A DNA stretch of 64,000 nt from Caldilineae bacterium (GTDB lineage Bacteria; Chloroflexota; Anaerolineae; Epilineales; Epilineaceae): positions 122,558 to 186,557 of the forward strand of contig JACKBJ010000005.1 in assembly GCA_020634625.1 (NCBI GenBank). Reading direction: 5' to 3'. The notes under the pieces are model-generated. The model did not search any database, was not told the origin of the DNA, and saw only the letters and a list, made by a program, of their open reading frames with translations. Made by a program: the position numbers and the translations under genes. Of the stretch, positions 41,415 to 49,505 are shown piece after piece (within the stretch, counting starts at the first letter, position 1; each line of letters opens with the position of its first letter).

Positions 41415-42272
41415 ATGTCCGATGCCCCCGACCTACCCGCGGCCACCGAACCGCGGGGTGCCGCGGACGACGTGAGTGACGGGGCCTGGGTGACCGAGGC
41501 CTTCGACGCGCCCGTGGACGCCGAGGTGGCGGTCGCGACCCCGCGCATGGGGCTGCTCGCCCTGGCGATCGACACGCTGCGTCGACCCAACGCCGCCATG
41601 CGGCGTCTGGCCGACCATCCCGGACGGCGCTGGGTCTGGCCGCTCGGCAGCCTGGCGCTGCTGCGCCTGGCCATCGTCCTGGCGCAGTCCAAGGCCAGCC
41701 AGGCCTATGCGAACGCCGCGACCCAGGCGGCCATGGCGCAGCAGCCGGGCATGGACCCCGAGATGGCGGCCCAGGCAGCCGAGATGGCCGGACGCTTCGG
41801 CGTCATCGGCGTCGTCTTCGGCGCCGTCGGCGCCGTGGTCGCGGTGCTGGTCGGCGCGCTGATCGTGGCCGCCGTGCTGCACTTCGTCGGCACCGTGCTG
41901 GGCGGACAGCAGGGCTTCGCCCAGGTCTTCACCGTCACGAGCTGGGCGCGCCTGCCGTTGATCGTCGGCGCGCTGCTGCAGCTGGCCTACGCGCTCACCG
42001 GCGGCTTCGATCCCTGCCCGCGCGGTCTCTCCGGTCTGGTCTGCCCCGATCCCGCCAGCCCCGGCTCGGCCAGCTACTGGTCGCCGCTCCTGGCCCAGAT
42101 CGAGGTCTGGAACCTGTGGTACCTGCTGTTGTTGGGCCTGGGCGTCCAGGCGGTCTCGCGGGTCTCGCGCCGCAAGGCCGTGTTGGCGGTGGCGGTGGTG
42201 CTGCTCCTGAGCCTCTCCGGCGGCCTGGCCGGCACGGCCATCGCCCGCTTCTTCGCCGGCTTCGGATCCTAG
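41415..42272 (+). CDS. Yip1-domain-like membrane protein
   Basis: Membrane protein of 285 residues with a polar N-terminus (about 1-70) and four to five hydrophobic segments. The region TLRRPNAAMRRLADHPGRRWVWPLGSLALLRL then VLHFVGTVLGGQQGFAQVFTVTSWARLPLIVG is typical of bacterial Yip1-fold proteins. Most have no known biochemical activity, though a role in lipid or membrane transport is often suggested. AAGGGAG lies upstream of the ATG. It is 17 bases before the ABC ATPase gene, implying one transcript. Confidence 0.75.
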   Translation: MSDAPDLPAATEPRGAADDVSDGAWVTEAFDAPVDAEVAVATPRMGLLALAIDTLRRPNAAMRRLADHPGRRWVWPLGSLALLRLAIVLAQSKASQAYANAATQAAMAQQPGMDPEMAAQAAEMAGRFGVIGVVFGAVGAVVAVLVGALIVAAVLHFVGTVLGGQQGFAQVFTVTSWARLPLIVGALLQLAYALTGGFDPCPRGLSGLVCPDPASPGSASYWSPLLAQIEVWNLWYLLLLGLGVQAVSRVSRRKAVLAVAVVLLLSLSGGLAGTAIARFFAGFGS

Positions 42273-42289
42273 CGCGGCGGCGCGCGAGC

Positions 42290-43102
42290 ATGTCCGAGAC
42301 CCTGGCCGAGCCGCTGATCCGGGCGCAGCACGTCGTCAAGGACTTTCCGCTCGGCATCCGGAAGGTGCGTGCCCTGGCGGATGGGGACCTGGACGTCTAC
42401 CCCGGTGAGCTGGTGATGGTCATGGGCCCTTCGGGCTCGGGCAAGAGCACCCTGCTGAACCTGATCGGCGGCCTCGATCGGCCCAGCGCCGGCGAGATCC
42501 TGGTCGATGGCCGTGACATCGCCCACCTGGACGAGAACGCGCTGGCCAGCTTTCGGCGCGAGATGATCGGCTTCATCTTCCAGTCCTTCAACCTGGTGCC
42601 GACCATGACCGCGCGACAGAACGTCGAGTTCCCGATGGTCTTCGGCGGCATGCCGCCGGCCGAGCGGCGCGAGCGCGCGGCGGTCCTGCTGCGGCAGGTC
42701 GGCCTCGGCCACCGCATCGACCATCGTCCGCTCGAGCTCTCGGGCGGCGAGCAGCAGCGGGTGGCCATCGCCCGGGCCATGGCCAACCGGCCGCGTGTCC
42801 TGCTGTGCGACGAGCCGACCGGCAACCTCGACACCCGCACCGGCGAGGAGGTGCTGCGCATCCTCGGCGCGCTCAACGCCGAGGGCCATACGCTGCTGGT
42901 GGTCACCCACGATCCGCGCCTGGCCGCCTATTGCCACCGCGTCGTGCACATGCAGGACGGCCGCATGCTGCGCGAGGAGCCCGGCGGCCTGCGACGGCCA
43001 CCGGTGACCCAGCTGCGGCCCGCGCGGCGGTCGAGCCCGCCATCGACCGCCGTCCCGAGCCCTCACACGAACCATCCAGCCGACGAAGGGGTGTCGCCTT
43101 GA
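42290..43102 (+). CDS. ABC transporter ATPase (LolD/MacB type)
   Basis: ATP-binding subunit of 270 residues. Walker A is GPSGSGKS (about 46-53), the signature motif LSGGEQQRVAIARAM, and Walker B LLCDEPTGNLD, followed by the switch His in VTHDPRLAA. FQSFNLVPTMT marks the LolD/MacB class. It powers the FtsX-like permease at 45081, with a CARDB protein between. A C-terminal Pro/Arg-rich tail of about 35 residues is extra. Its TGA overlaps the TTG start of the CARDB gene. Confidence 0.93.
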   Translation: MSETLAEPLIRAQHVVKDFPLGIRKVRALADGDLDVYPGELVMVMGPSGSGKSTLLNLIGGLDRPSAGEILVDGRDIAHLDENALASFRREMIGFIFQSFNLVPTMTARQNVEFPMVFGGMPPAERRERAAVLLRQVGLGHRIDHRPLELSGGEQQRVAIARAMANRPRVLLCDEPTGNLDTRTGEEVLRILGALNAEGHTLLVVTHDPRLAAYCHRVVHMQDGRMLREEPGGLRRPPVTQLRPARRSSPPSTAVPSPHTNHPADEGVSP

Positions 43103-45084
43103 AGCCATGCATCGGTTCCCTCCGCCCGTCCCTGCATTCGACGACCCCGATCGTCGCGGGTCTGATCATCCTCGGCCTCGGTCTCGGCACGCCCGGTCCC
43201 GGCCGGGCCTTGGCCCAGGCGCCGACCCCCGGCATCACGCCCGGCGCGCCGCCGCCATCGGCTCAGCCCGGTGAGCAGGCCACCGACACCCCGGCGCCGC
43301 CGACCGAGACCCTCGTGCCGCCGACCGAGACCCTCGTACCGGCCAGCGCGACGCCGGTGCCGGCGACGGTCGCGGCCAGCGTGGCGCCGAGCGCCGAGCC
43401 CACCGAGCCGTCGGCCACCGCCGCCCCGTCCGGCCTGCCCAACGAGGAGCGTCCGATCCTGGTGCTGGAGCGCTTCGAGGTCGAGCCCGGCGCGCCCCAG
43501 CCGGGCCAGACCTTCCGGCTGCGACTGCAGGTGCGCAACGAGGGCGAGCACTTCGCCGAGAACCTGCGCCTGGGCCTGTCCAGCGCGACCTTCCTGCCGG
43601 TCAACCAGGGGGCGCTGGGCTACGCCAACGACATTGACGAGGGCGACTCGGTCGGCATCGACGTCGACATGCGGGTCGTCACCGATGCCAAGAGCGGCAT
43701 CTACCCGCTCGCGATCACCCTGCGCTGGGACGACTCCTACGGCGAGAGCTACAGCGACGAGACCACCATCGGCATCAGCGTCGGCGAGGGCGCCGCGGCA
43801 CGGCCCCTGCTCTCGGTCATCTCGACCCGCATGCCGGCGCGCGTCAGCCCCGGCCTGCCCTTCGACCTGGTGGTCGAGCTGCTCAACAGCGGGGGACGCG
43901 AGGCCCGCAACGCCGTCGTCGTGCCCAGCGCTGGCCCGCTGGCCCTGGTCGGCGGCGGCCCGGCCCCGGTCAACCTGGCGCCCGGCGCCAACACCCTGCT
44001 GCGGCTGCGCGTGCAGGCGGCCGAAGCGGGCGAGCCGGGGGCCACCGCGCAAACCCTCGAGCTGCGCTACGACGATCCGGACGGCGAGCCCTACACCGAG
44101 ACGCACAACGTGGGCCTGGTGGTGACCGGACGCGATGCCAACGGACCGCTGCCGATGGTGGCCAGCTACCGCACCCGCGTCGGCGACCAGGACAACGCGC
44201 CCTTGGCGCCGGGGCGGGTCTTCGAGCTGGAGCTGCAGGTCTTCAACGCCGGCCTGCAGGCGGCGCGGGCGACGCGCCTGTCGATCGGCAGCGGCGGCGG
44301 CAGCGCCGGGACGGGTATCTTCGGCTCGGTCGGCACCAGCAACCTGCGCTTCCTGGACGCGATCGAGCCCGGAGCGACCAAGACCCTGACCCAGCGGATG
44401 GTGGTCGACCCGGGCGCCAAGCCGGGCGCCTACCTGATCGAGGTCCGCTTCGACTTCGTCGACGCCGACGGGAAGGCCGGCAGCTCGACCGAGCAGGTCA
44501 GCCTCCTGATCAGCCGCGAGGTGCTGCTGGCGATCAATCCGCTCGAGGTGCCGACGTCGGCAGTGGCCGGCATGCCGCAGCGCATCATGGTCGACCTGGT
44601 CAACCAGGGCAGCAGCACCGTGAGCGTGGCCAACGCCGTCATCCGCGGCGCGGACGGGATCTCGATCGAACCACCGGTGACCGAGTTCGTCGGGCCGCTG
44701 GACGCCGGCGGCTTCTTCACCCTGCAGGCGGACCTCCTGGCCGGCGAGGCCGGGGCGGGGAGCGTCACGGTGTCGGTCGCCTACTACGACGACTTCAACG
44801 AGCCGCGCGAGCTGGTCGAGACCTTCGAGATCGCGGTCGAAGCGGCGCCGGAGATGCCCGTCCTCGACGCGGACGCGGAGGCGGCCTCGGCTCGGAGCGG
44901 GGGCAGCCTGGTGACGCGCATCCTCAAGGGCCTGCTGGGCCTGGGCGCCTCGGCGCCGACGGCTCCGCCGGCAGCGCCGATCCCGCCGGGAATGTCCGTC
45001 CCAATGGAGGGTGGCGCGATGGAGGGCGGTCCGATGGACGCGGGCGCGGCCTCGGACATGCGCGTCGAGCCCAGCGCCCCATGA
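43099..45084 (+). CDS. Exported CARDB-repeat protein of an ABC exporter
   Basis: Exported protein of 661 residues. A signal (basic start, TTPIVAGLIILGLGLG) is followed by a Thr/Pro/Glu-rich linker containing two copies of PPTETLV (repeat in DNA at 43297-43338). At least four CARDB-like beta-sandwich repeats follow (about 115-600). Each has an entry like FRLRLQVRNEGEHFAENLRLGLS or FDLVVELLNSGGREARNAVV. The C-terminal tail is Gly/Met/Ala-rich. The start is TTG, overlapping the ATPase stop (TTGA) after GAAGGGG. Its position between the ATPase and permease genes suggests it takes the place of the periplasmic adaptor (MacA) used by diderm MacB systems. Confidence 0.85.
   Translation: MKPCIGSLRPSLHSTTPIVAGLIILGLGLGTPGPGRALAQAPTPGITPGAPPPSAQPGEQATDTPAPPTETLVPPTETLVPASATPVPATVAASVAPSAEPTEPSATAAPSGLPNEERPILVLERFEVEPGAPQPGQTFRLRLQVRNEGEHFAENLRLGLSSATFLPVNQGALGYANDIDEGDSVGIDVDMRVVTDAKSGIYPLAITLRWDDSYGESYSDETTIGISVGEGAAARPLLSVISTRMPARVSPGLPFDLVVELLNSGGREARNAVVVPSAGPLALVGGGPAPVNLAPGANTLLRLRVQAAEAGEPGATAQTLELRYDDPDGEPYTETHNVGLVVTGRDANGPLPMVASYRTRVGDQDNAPLAPGRVFELELQVFNAGLQAARATRLSIGSGGGSAGTGIFGSVGTSNLRFLDAIEPGATKTLTQRMVVDPGAKPGAYLIEVRFDFVDADGKAGSSTEQVSLLISREVLLAINPLEVPTSAVAGMPQRIMVDLVNQGSSTVSVANAVIRGADGISIEPPVTEFVGPLDAGGFFTLQADLLAGEAGAGSVTVSVAYYDDFNEPRELVETFEIAVEAAPEMPVLDADAEAASARSGGSLVTRILKGLLGLGASAPTAPPAAPIPPGMSVPMEGGAMEGGPMDAGAASDMRVEPSAP
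43297..43338 (+). repeat. 21-bp tandem duplication in the CARDB gene
   Basis: Positions 43297-43317 and 43318-43338 are the same 21-bp unit with one difference (final G or A). It encodes two PPTETLV copies in the linker after the signal peptide. It is probably a slippage-type expansion in a flexible linker. Confidence 0.7.
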
Positions 45085-46427
45085 GCCGGCGCGACGTCCT
45101 GCGGTTGGTCTGGGCCAACCTCAACCGCATGCGGGCCCGGGTGACCTTGACGGCCATCGGCGTGATCATCGGCACGGCGGCGGTCATCGTGCTGATCTCG
45201 CTGGGCGTCGGCCTGCAGAGCTCGGCCGAGGCCCAGCTGGGCGGCGTGGGCGACCTGACGGTGATCGAGGTCAACAGCTTCGGGGGCATGGTGATGTCCG
45301 GTCCGGGCGCGAGCGCCGGCGGGCGCGAGCAGCAGGCCGTGCTCGACGAGCATGCCCTGGCCGAGATCCGCGTCCTGCCCGAGGTGGTGGCGGTCACGCC
45401 GCGCATCTGGCTCGAGGGGGGCGTGGAGATGAAGCTCGGCCGAACCCAGAGCTGGGGATCGCCGCAGGGGATCGACGCCGACGCGCTGCTTGACCTGGAT
45501 TGGCCGCTCGAGGCGGGCACGTTGCGTCTGGGTCGGGGACAGATCCTGGTCGGCAAGAGCCTCTTCGAGGATTCGGACATGGTCATGATGGCCGGCGGCG
45601 GCAACCTGCGCGTGGGCGGCCCTGGCGCCGATCGGGGCGCCCCGGCCGCTAGCCTGCCGCCGAGCCTGCTCGGGCGCACGGTGACGCTTCGGCTGACGAA
45701 GTACGACGAGGAAGGCACGGAGATCGCCCGCAGCGAACGCCTGCGCATCGTGGGCGTGCTGGCCAGCGACAACGAGAACCGCTCGGCCTACGTTTCGCTG
45801 CAGCAGGCCGATGACTTCAACCGCTGGTTCACGGGCAAGCGCCGCAACCCGCGCGACGGCTTCCAGAGCGCCCTGGTCAAGGTCGAGGATCGCGAGGCCG
45901 TCGCCGACGTGCAGGCGGCCATCGACGGCATGGGCTTCAGCTCCTTCTCGATGCAGCAGATCCTCCAGAGCATGAACCAGGTATTCCTGATCATGCAGGC
46001 CGTGCTCGGCGGCGTCGGGGCCATCGCGCTGCTGGTGGCCGCCTTCGGCATCGCCAACACGATGACCATGGCGATCTACGAGCGCACCAAGGAGATTGGC
46101 ATCATGAAGGCCATCGGCGCCAACAACAACGACGTGCTCCAGATCTTCCTGACCGAGGCGGCGGCGATCGGCTTCGCGGGCGGCGTCTTCGGCGTGGCCA
46201 TCGGCTGGGGGCTCGGCTTCGGCATCGACCTCTTCGTGCGCTATCGGCTGATGGCCGGCCAGGCCGCCGCGACGCCCGACGAGCCCATGGCCCGGATCGT
46301 GGTCACGCCGCTCTGGCTGATGGCCTTCGCCCTGATCTTCGCCACCCTGATCGGCCTGATCAGCGGCACCTATCCGGCCCTGCGCGCGGCCAGCATGAAG
46401 CCGCTGCGGGCCCTGCGCACCGACTGA
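45081..46427 (+). CDS. MacB/FtsX-type ABC transporter permease
   Basis: Permease of 448 residues in the MacB/LolC family. One N-terminal membrane segment (LTAIGVIIGTAAVIVLISLGVGLQ, about 20-43) is followed by a periplasmic domain (about 45-300) and three C-terminal membrane segments. The FtsX core includes GVGAIALLVAAFGIANTMTMAIYERTKEIGIMKAIGA in order. It ends SGTYPALRAASMKPLRALRTD, a family-typical tail. The start overlaps the CARDB stop (ATGA). With the ATPase it forms a mechanotransmission-type exporter; the substrate is not indicated. Confidence 0.93.
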   Translation: MSRRDVLRLVWANLNRMRARVTLTAIGVIIGTAAVIVLISLGVGLQSSAEAQLGGVGDLTVIEVNSFGGMVMSGPGASAGGREQQAVLDEHALAEIRVLPEVVAVTPRIWLEGGVEMKLGRTQSWGSPQGIDADALLDLDWPLEAGTLRLGRGQILVGKSLFEDSDMVMMAGGGNLRVGGPGADRGAPAASLPPSLLGRTVTLRLTKYDEEGTEIARSERLRIVGVLASDNENRSAYVSLQQADDFNRWFTGKRRNPRDGFQSALVKVEDREAVADVQAAIDGMGFSSFSMQQILQSMNQVFLIMQAVLGGVGAIALLVAAFGIANTMTMAIYERTKEIGIMKAIGANNNDVLQIFLTEAAAIGFAGGVFGVAIGWGLGFGIDLFVRYRLMAGQAAATPDEPMARIVVTPLWLMAFALIFATLIGLISGTYPALRAASMKPLRALRTD

Positions 46428-46513
46428 CACGGCCTGACACGACCGATGCCGAGCGCGACCTGGGCACCCCCGCCGGCGGCCGTGACACCGGCACCGAGCG
46501 CGGCCGAAGCCTG

Positions 46514-46522
46514 TGCTACAAT
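46514..46522 (+). promoter_or_regulatory. prs promoter (extended -10)
   Basis: TGC-TACAAT lies 39 bases before the GTG start. A GGAGGG ribosome site follows at about 46551. No clear -35 is seen. Confidence 0.5.
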
Positions 46523-46561
46523 CCGGACGCGCCAGCCGGGCGGCCCGACGGAGGGAGTTTC

Positions 46562-47563
46562 GTGAGCCAAGTCGACGCGACGAGCATCCCCGTGCGAGAC
46601 CCCGACGAGCCCAGCTCGCTCTACGGGCGGCTGGTCTTGGCCTCGGGCACCGCCAATCGGCCGCTGGCCGAGGAGATCGCCGGCTACCTGGGCGTCGAGC
46701 TGCTTCCGGTGGAGGTCACCCAGTTCGCCAACGGCAACAGCTTCGTGCGCCTGGCCGAGTCCGTCCGTGGCTCCGACGTCTTCTGGATCCAGCCCACGGC
46801 GGCCCCGACCAACGACAACCTCATGGAGCTCCTGATCGCGCTGGACACGCTCCACCGCGACTCCGCCGGCCGCATCACGGCCGTGCTGCCCTACTACGGC
46901 TACGGGCGCTCCGACAAGAAGGACGCCCCGCGCACGCCGATCACGGCCCGGCTGGTGGCCGACATGCTGTCGGTGGCCGGCGCCGATCGGGCGCTGATGA
47001 TGGACCTGCATGCCGGCCAGATCCAGGGCTTCTTCTCGATTCCGGTGGATGACATCACCGCCTCGCACCTGTTGGCCCAGTACCTGCTCGACAAGGGGCT
47101 GACGGAGGGCGTCGTGGTCTCGCCCGACCTGGGCAGCGCCAAGAAGGCGCGCAACTTCGCGATGGAGCTCGATTGGCCGCTGGCCTTGATCGAGAAACGG
47201 CGCAGTCAGGACGGCAGCTCGACCAAGGTCATGAACCTGATCGGTGCCGTGGAGGGCCGTGACGTGGTGCTGGTCGACGACGAGATCGACACGGCGGGCA
47301 CCATCTGCAACGCGGCCCGCTTCGTCTTGGACTGCGGGGCGCGGCGGGTCTATGCCATGGCCACCCACGGCATCTTCTCGCCGCCGGCCATCGAGCGCCT
47401 GCGCGACGCGCCTTTCGAGGAGATCGTCGTCACCAACACGGTGCTCCTTCCGCCGGAGCGGCAGCTGCCCAACCTCACGGTGCTCAACGTCGGCCCGCTC
47501 CTCGGCGAGGTGATCCGCCGCATCCACGTCGGCCGCTCGGTCGGCGAGATGTTCGACGAGTGA
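46562..47563 (+). CDS. prs: Ribose-phosphate pyrophosphokinase
   Basis: Makes PRPP from ribose 5-phosphate and ATP for purine, pyrimidine, His and Trp synthesis. It has 333 residues, slightly above the usual 310-320. Motifs: FANGNSFVRLAESVRG (about 57-72), MMDLHAGQIQGFFSIPVDDITA (about 145-166), and the PRPP loop VVLVDDEIDTAGTI (about 236-249). The last has Glu where Met is more common in DDxIDTAGT. The start is GTG after GGAGGGAG. It has its own candidate promoter and is followed by a small membrane-protein gene. Confidence 0.96.
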   Translation: MSQVDATSIPVRDPDEPSSLYGRLVLASGTANRPLAEEIAGYLGVELLPVEVTQFANGNSFVRLAESVRGSDVFWIQPTAAPTNDNLMELLIALDTLHRDSAGRITAVLPYYGYGRSDKKDAPRTPITARLVADMLSVAGADRALMMDLHAGQIQGFFSIPVDDITASHLLAQYLLDKGLTEGVVVSPDLGSAKKARNFAMELDWPLALIEKRRSQDGSSTKVMNLIGAVEGRDVVLVDDEIDTAGTICNAARFVLDCGARRVYAMATHGIFSPPAIERLRDAPFEEIVVTNTVLLPPERQLPNLTVLNVGPLLGEVIRRIHVGRSVGEMFDE

Positions 47564-47597
47564 GGCCGCAGCCCGCGGCAGCCCGCAACGGAGCCGC

Positions 47598-47987
47598 ATG
47601 ACCGCGCTCGTCACCGTCATCGAGCGCTATTCGGCCTGGCTCTACGTGTTGCTCGGCGTGCTGATGACGCGCCAGATCCACCACATGTGGCGGGCCGCCC
47701 GCGAGCACGACACCGCGCTCTTCGGCCTCGAGCGCGAGGCGGCCACAGGCAAGGCGGTGCGCGCGCTGGTCAGCCTGCTGCTCTACGGGACGATCGGCCT
47801 GGGGGTATACACCGTGACCACCGCGATCGCGCCGGGCTTGCCGAAGCTCGGCGAGCCCGGCGGACCGGCGCCGCCGATCCTCCAGCCGCCGCCCACCGCG
47901 GCCATCGAGACCGATACGCCGACGGCGCCGCCCTACACCGTGACGCCGCCGCCGGCCCGGATCATCACCAGCACGCCGCGCCCCTGA
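47598..47987 (+). CDS. Small membrane protein with Pro/Thr-rich tail
   Basis: Unrecognised protein of 129 residues. Two hydrophobic segments (AWLYVLLGVLMT, about 13-25; LVSLLLYGTIGLGVYTVTTAIA, about 57-78) flank a charged loop (REHDTALFGLEREAATG). The C-terminal 45 residues are Pro/Thr-rich and resemble an extracytoplasmic linker. It lies 34 bases after prs on the same strand, so it is probably co-transcribed. It converges with the secreted protein gene at 48030. Confidence 0.6.
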   Translation: MTALVTVIERYSAWLYVLLGVLMTRQIHHMWRAAREHDTALFGLEREAATGKAVRALVSLLLYGTIGLGVYTVTTAIAPGLPKLGEPGGPAPPILQPPPTAAIETDTPTAPPYTVTPPPARIITSTPRP

Positions 47988-48029
47988 GCCGCCGCCCGAC
48001 CGAATACCGCCGATCTCCGCAGCCGGGCT

Positions 48030-49505
48030 TCAGGGGGCGAGCTGGCGCAGCGATGGCGCGTAGAGGCGATGCGCGGCCGGCGTCTGCCGGGTCGTCGGCG
48101 TGACCGATGGGGTCGGCGTGTAGGTGGCCGGGGTCGGCGTCAGCTCCGGCGGCGTGGTCATCGTCGGCGTTGGCGGCGTCGTGCTGGGGCTGGGGCTCGG
48201 CGTCCGGCTGGGCGTGCGGCTGGGCGTCGGGCTTGGGCTGGGCGTCGGGCTGTCGACCTTCCAGCGCGCGTAGAAGATGTCGCTGCCGGCCGCGCCGGGC
48301 AGGCTGGCCACCCAGACCGCATGCAGCTCGCGCCGCTGCGGGTCGAAGGCCAGGCTCGGCATGCCGACCGTCCCGCTGTAGACGGTGCTGCTATGCGGCG
48401 GCGCGCCCTGCAAGAAGCGGATCTCCTCGTCGATCCGCGGCACCAGCCGCTCCTGCCAGAGCATCAGCGAGCCGATGTCGTCGTCCAGGCCCAGGCTCGG
48501 GTCGCCCGAGGCGCTCGCGCTGCTGCTGACGTTCACCGGCGCGGTCCAGGGGCTGCACATCTGGATGACGTCCTGGCGGAAGCCCGCCTCGTTGTTGACC
48601 GCTTCCTGCCAGGCGACGCAGACGTTCTGGCGCCGCGTCGCGGCCAGGGCCGGCCGCCGCGGCTGGCCGTAGAGGTAGTAGGTGCCCAGGGCGCGGTTGA
48701 CCGAGGGCGTCGGCGCGGCGGCCGGCAGCCAGACATGGCTCAGGTTCGACTCGATGCCGTAGCCGTTCATCCAGGCGATGTTGATGTCCGTGTCGCCCGG
48801 ACCGTCGCTGGCCGGGGCCACCTGGGGCGATTGGACGTCGTCGTCGAAGAGGCTGAGCGTGTCGCCGATGGGCTCGGGCGTGGGGCCATCGCGCAAGGCG
48901 GCGTACTGGGGCCGGCGCAGGCTGGCCGAGGTGTCCACCCAGGCGAGCCAGAAACGGCCATCGGCATGGCCCAAGGCCGGCTGGACGCCCCCGTCGCCGG
49001 TGGGCACCGCCTCGCCGCGTCGCGACCAGGCCGCGGCCTTCGGATCCCAGCGATTCAGCATGATCTTGAAGGCGATGTCGCCGTCGCCGCCATCGGCGGG
49101 TCGAGCCGAAGCGTAGGCCGCCGCGGCCTCGTCCTCGCCCCAGGCGATCAGGGCGGGGTCCTGCGCGGCGCGGGCCAGGTACTGGGTGTCGCCCCAGAGG
49201 CCGTCGCGGCGCGCACGGGTCAGCAGGTTGCTGCCGGCGAGATTGTCGGCAGCCTCCTGCCAGACCACATGCACGGTGCCGGCTTGCGTCACCGCGATGC
49301 GCGGAAAGTCCGAGTCGCTGTCGGGCGAGCCGGAAAGGTTGCGTGGCGGGTCCTCGAAGCGCAGGGTCAAGCGTTCGGGCTGGGTGGCGCCCGGCAGCGG
49401 CTGGCGCAGGCCCGAGGCCAGGAGCGCCAGTCCGACGGCGCCGGCCACGAGCAGGCCCGGACGGGCGTGGCCACGCGCCGCGCGCGGGCGAAGCCGGCTG
49501 TGCAT
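48030..49505 (-). CDS. Secreted propeller-like repeat protein with Ser/Thr/Pro tail
   Basis: Exported protein of 491 residues. A basic start and hydrophobic segment (GLLVAGAVGLALLASGL) form the signal. The body (about 55-410) holds repeats ending in VVWQEA, LAWVDT and VAWQEAVNN, the Trp-containing strands of a BNR/sialidase-type propeller. A tail of about 60 residues is a Thr/Pro/Ser tract (SPTPSPSPTPSRTPS-like). The C-terminus AAHRLYAPSLRQLAP recalls the Y-x-P-x-L end of many exported Chloroflexota proteins. The start ATG shares one base with the stop of the 1035-residue gene upstream (TGATG), so they are co-translated. Confidence 0.75.
   Translation of the reverse strand: MHSRLRPRAARGHARPGLLVAGAVGLALLASGLRQPLPGATQPERLTLRFEDPPRNLSGSPDSDSDFPRIAVTQAGTVHVVWQEAADNLAGSNLLTRARRDGLWGDTQYLARAAQDPALIAWGEDEAAAAYASARPADGGDGDIAFKIMLNRWDPKAAAWSRRGEAVPTGDGGVQPALGHADGRFWLAWVDTSASLRRPQYAALRDGPTPEPIGDTLSLFDDDVQSPQVAPASDGPGDTDINIAWMNGYGIESNLSHVWLPAAAPTPSVNRALGTYYLYGQPRRPALAATRRQNVCVAWQEAVNNEAGFRQDVIQMCSPWTAPVNVSSSASASGDPSLGLDDDIGSLMLWQERLVPRIDEEIRFLQGAPPHSSTVYSGTVGMPSLAFDPQRRELHAVWVASLPGAAGSDIFYARWKVDSPTPSPSPTPSRTPSRTPSPSPSTTPPTPTMTTPPELTPTPATYTPTPSVTPTTRQTPAAHRLYAPSLRQLAP

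Noticed and set aside
47977..48041. Inverted repeat between the convergent genes ending at 47987 and 48030
   Set aside because: The pairing needs bulges and a loop of about 35 bases. It is too weak to call a terminator.
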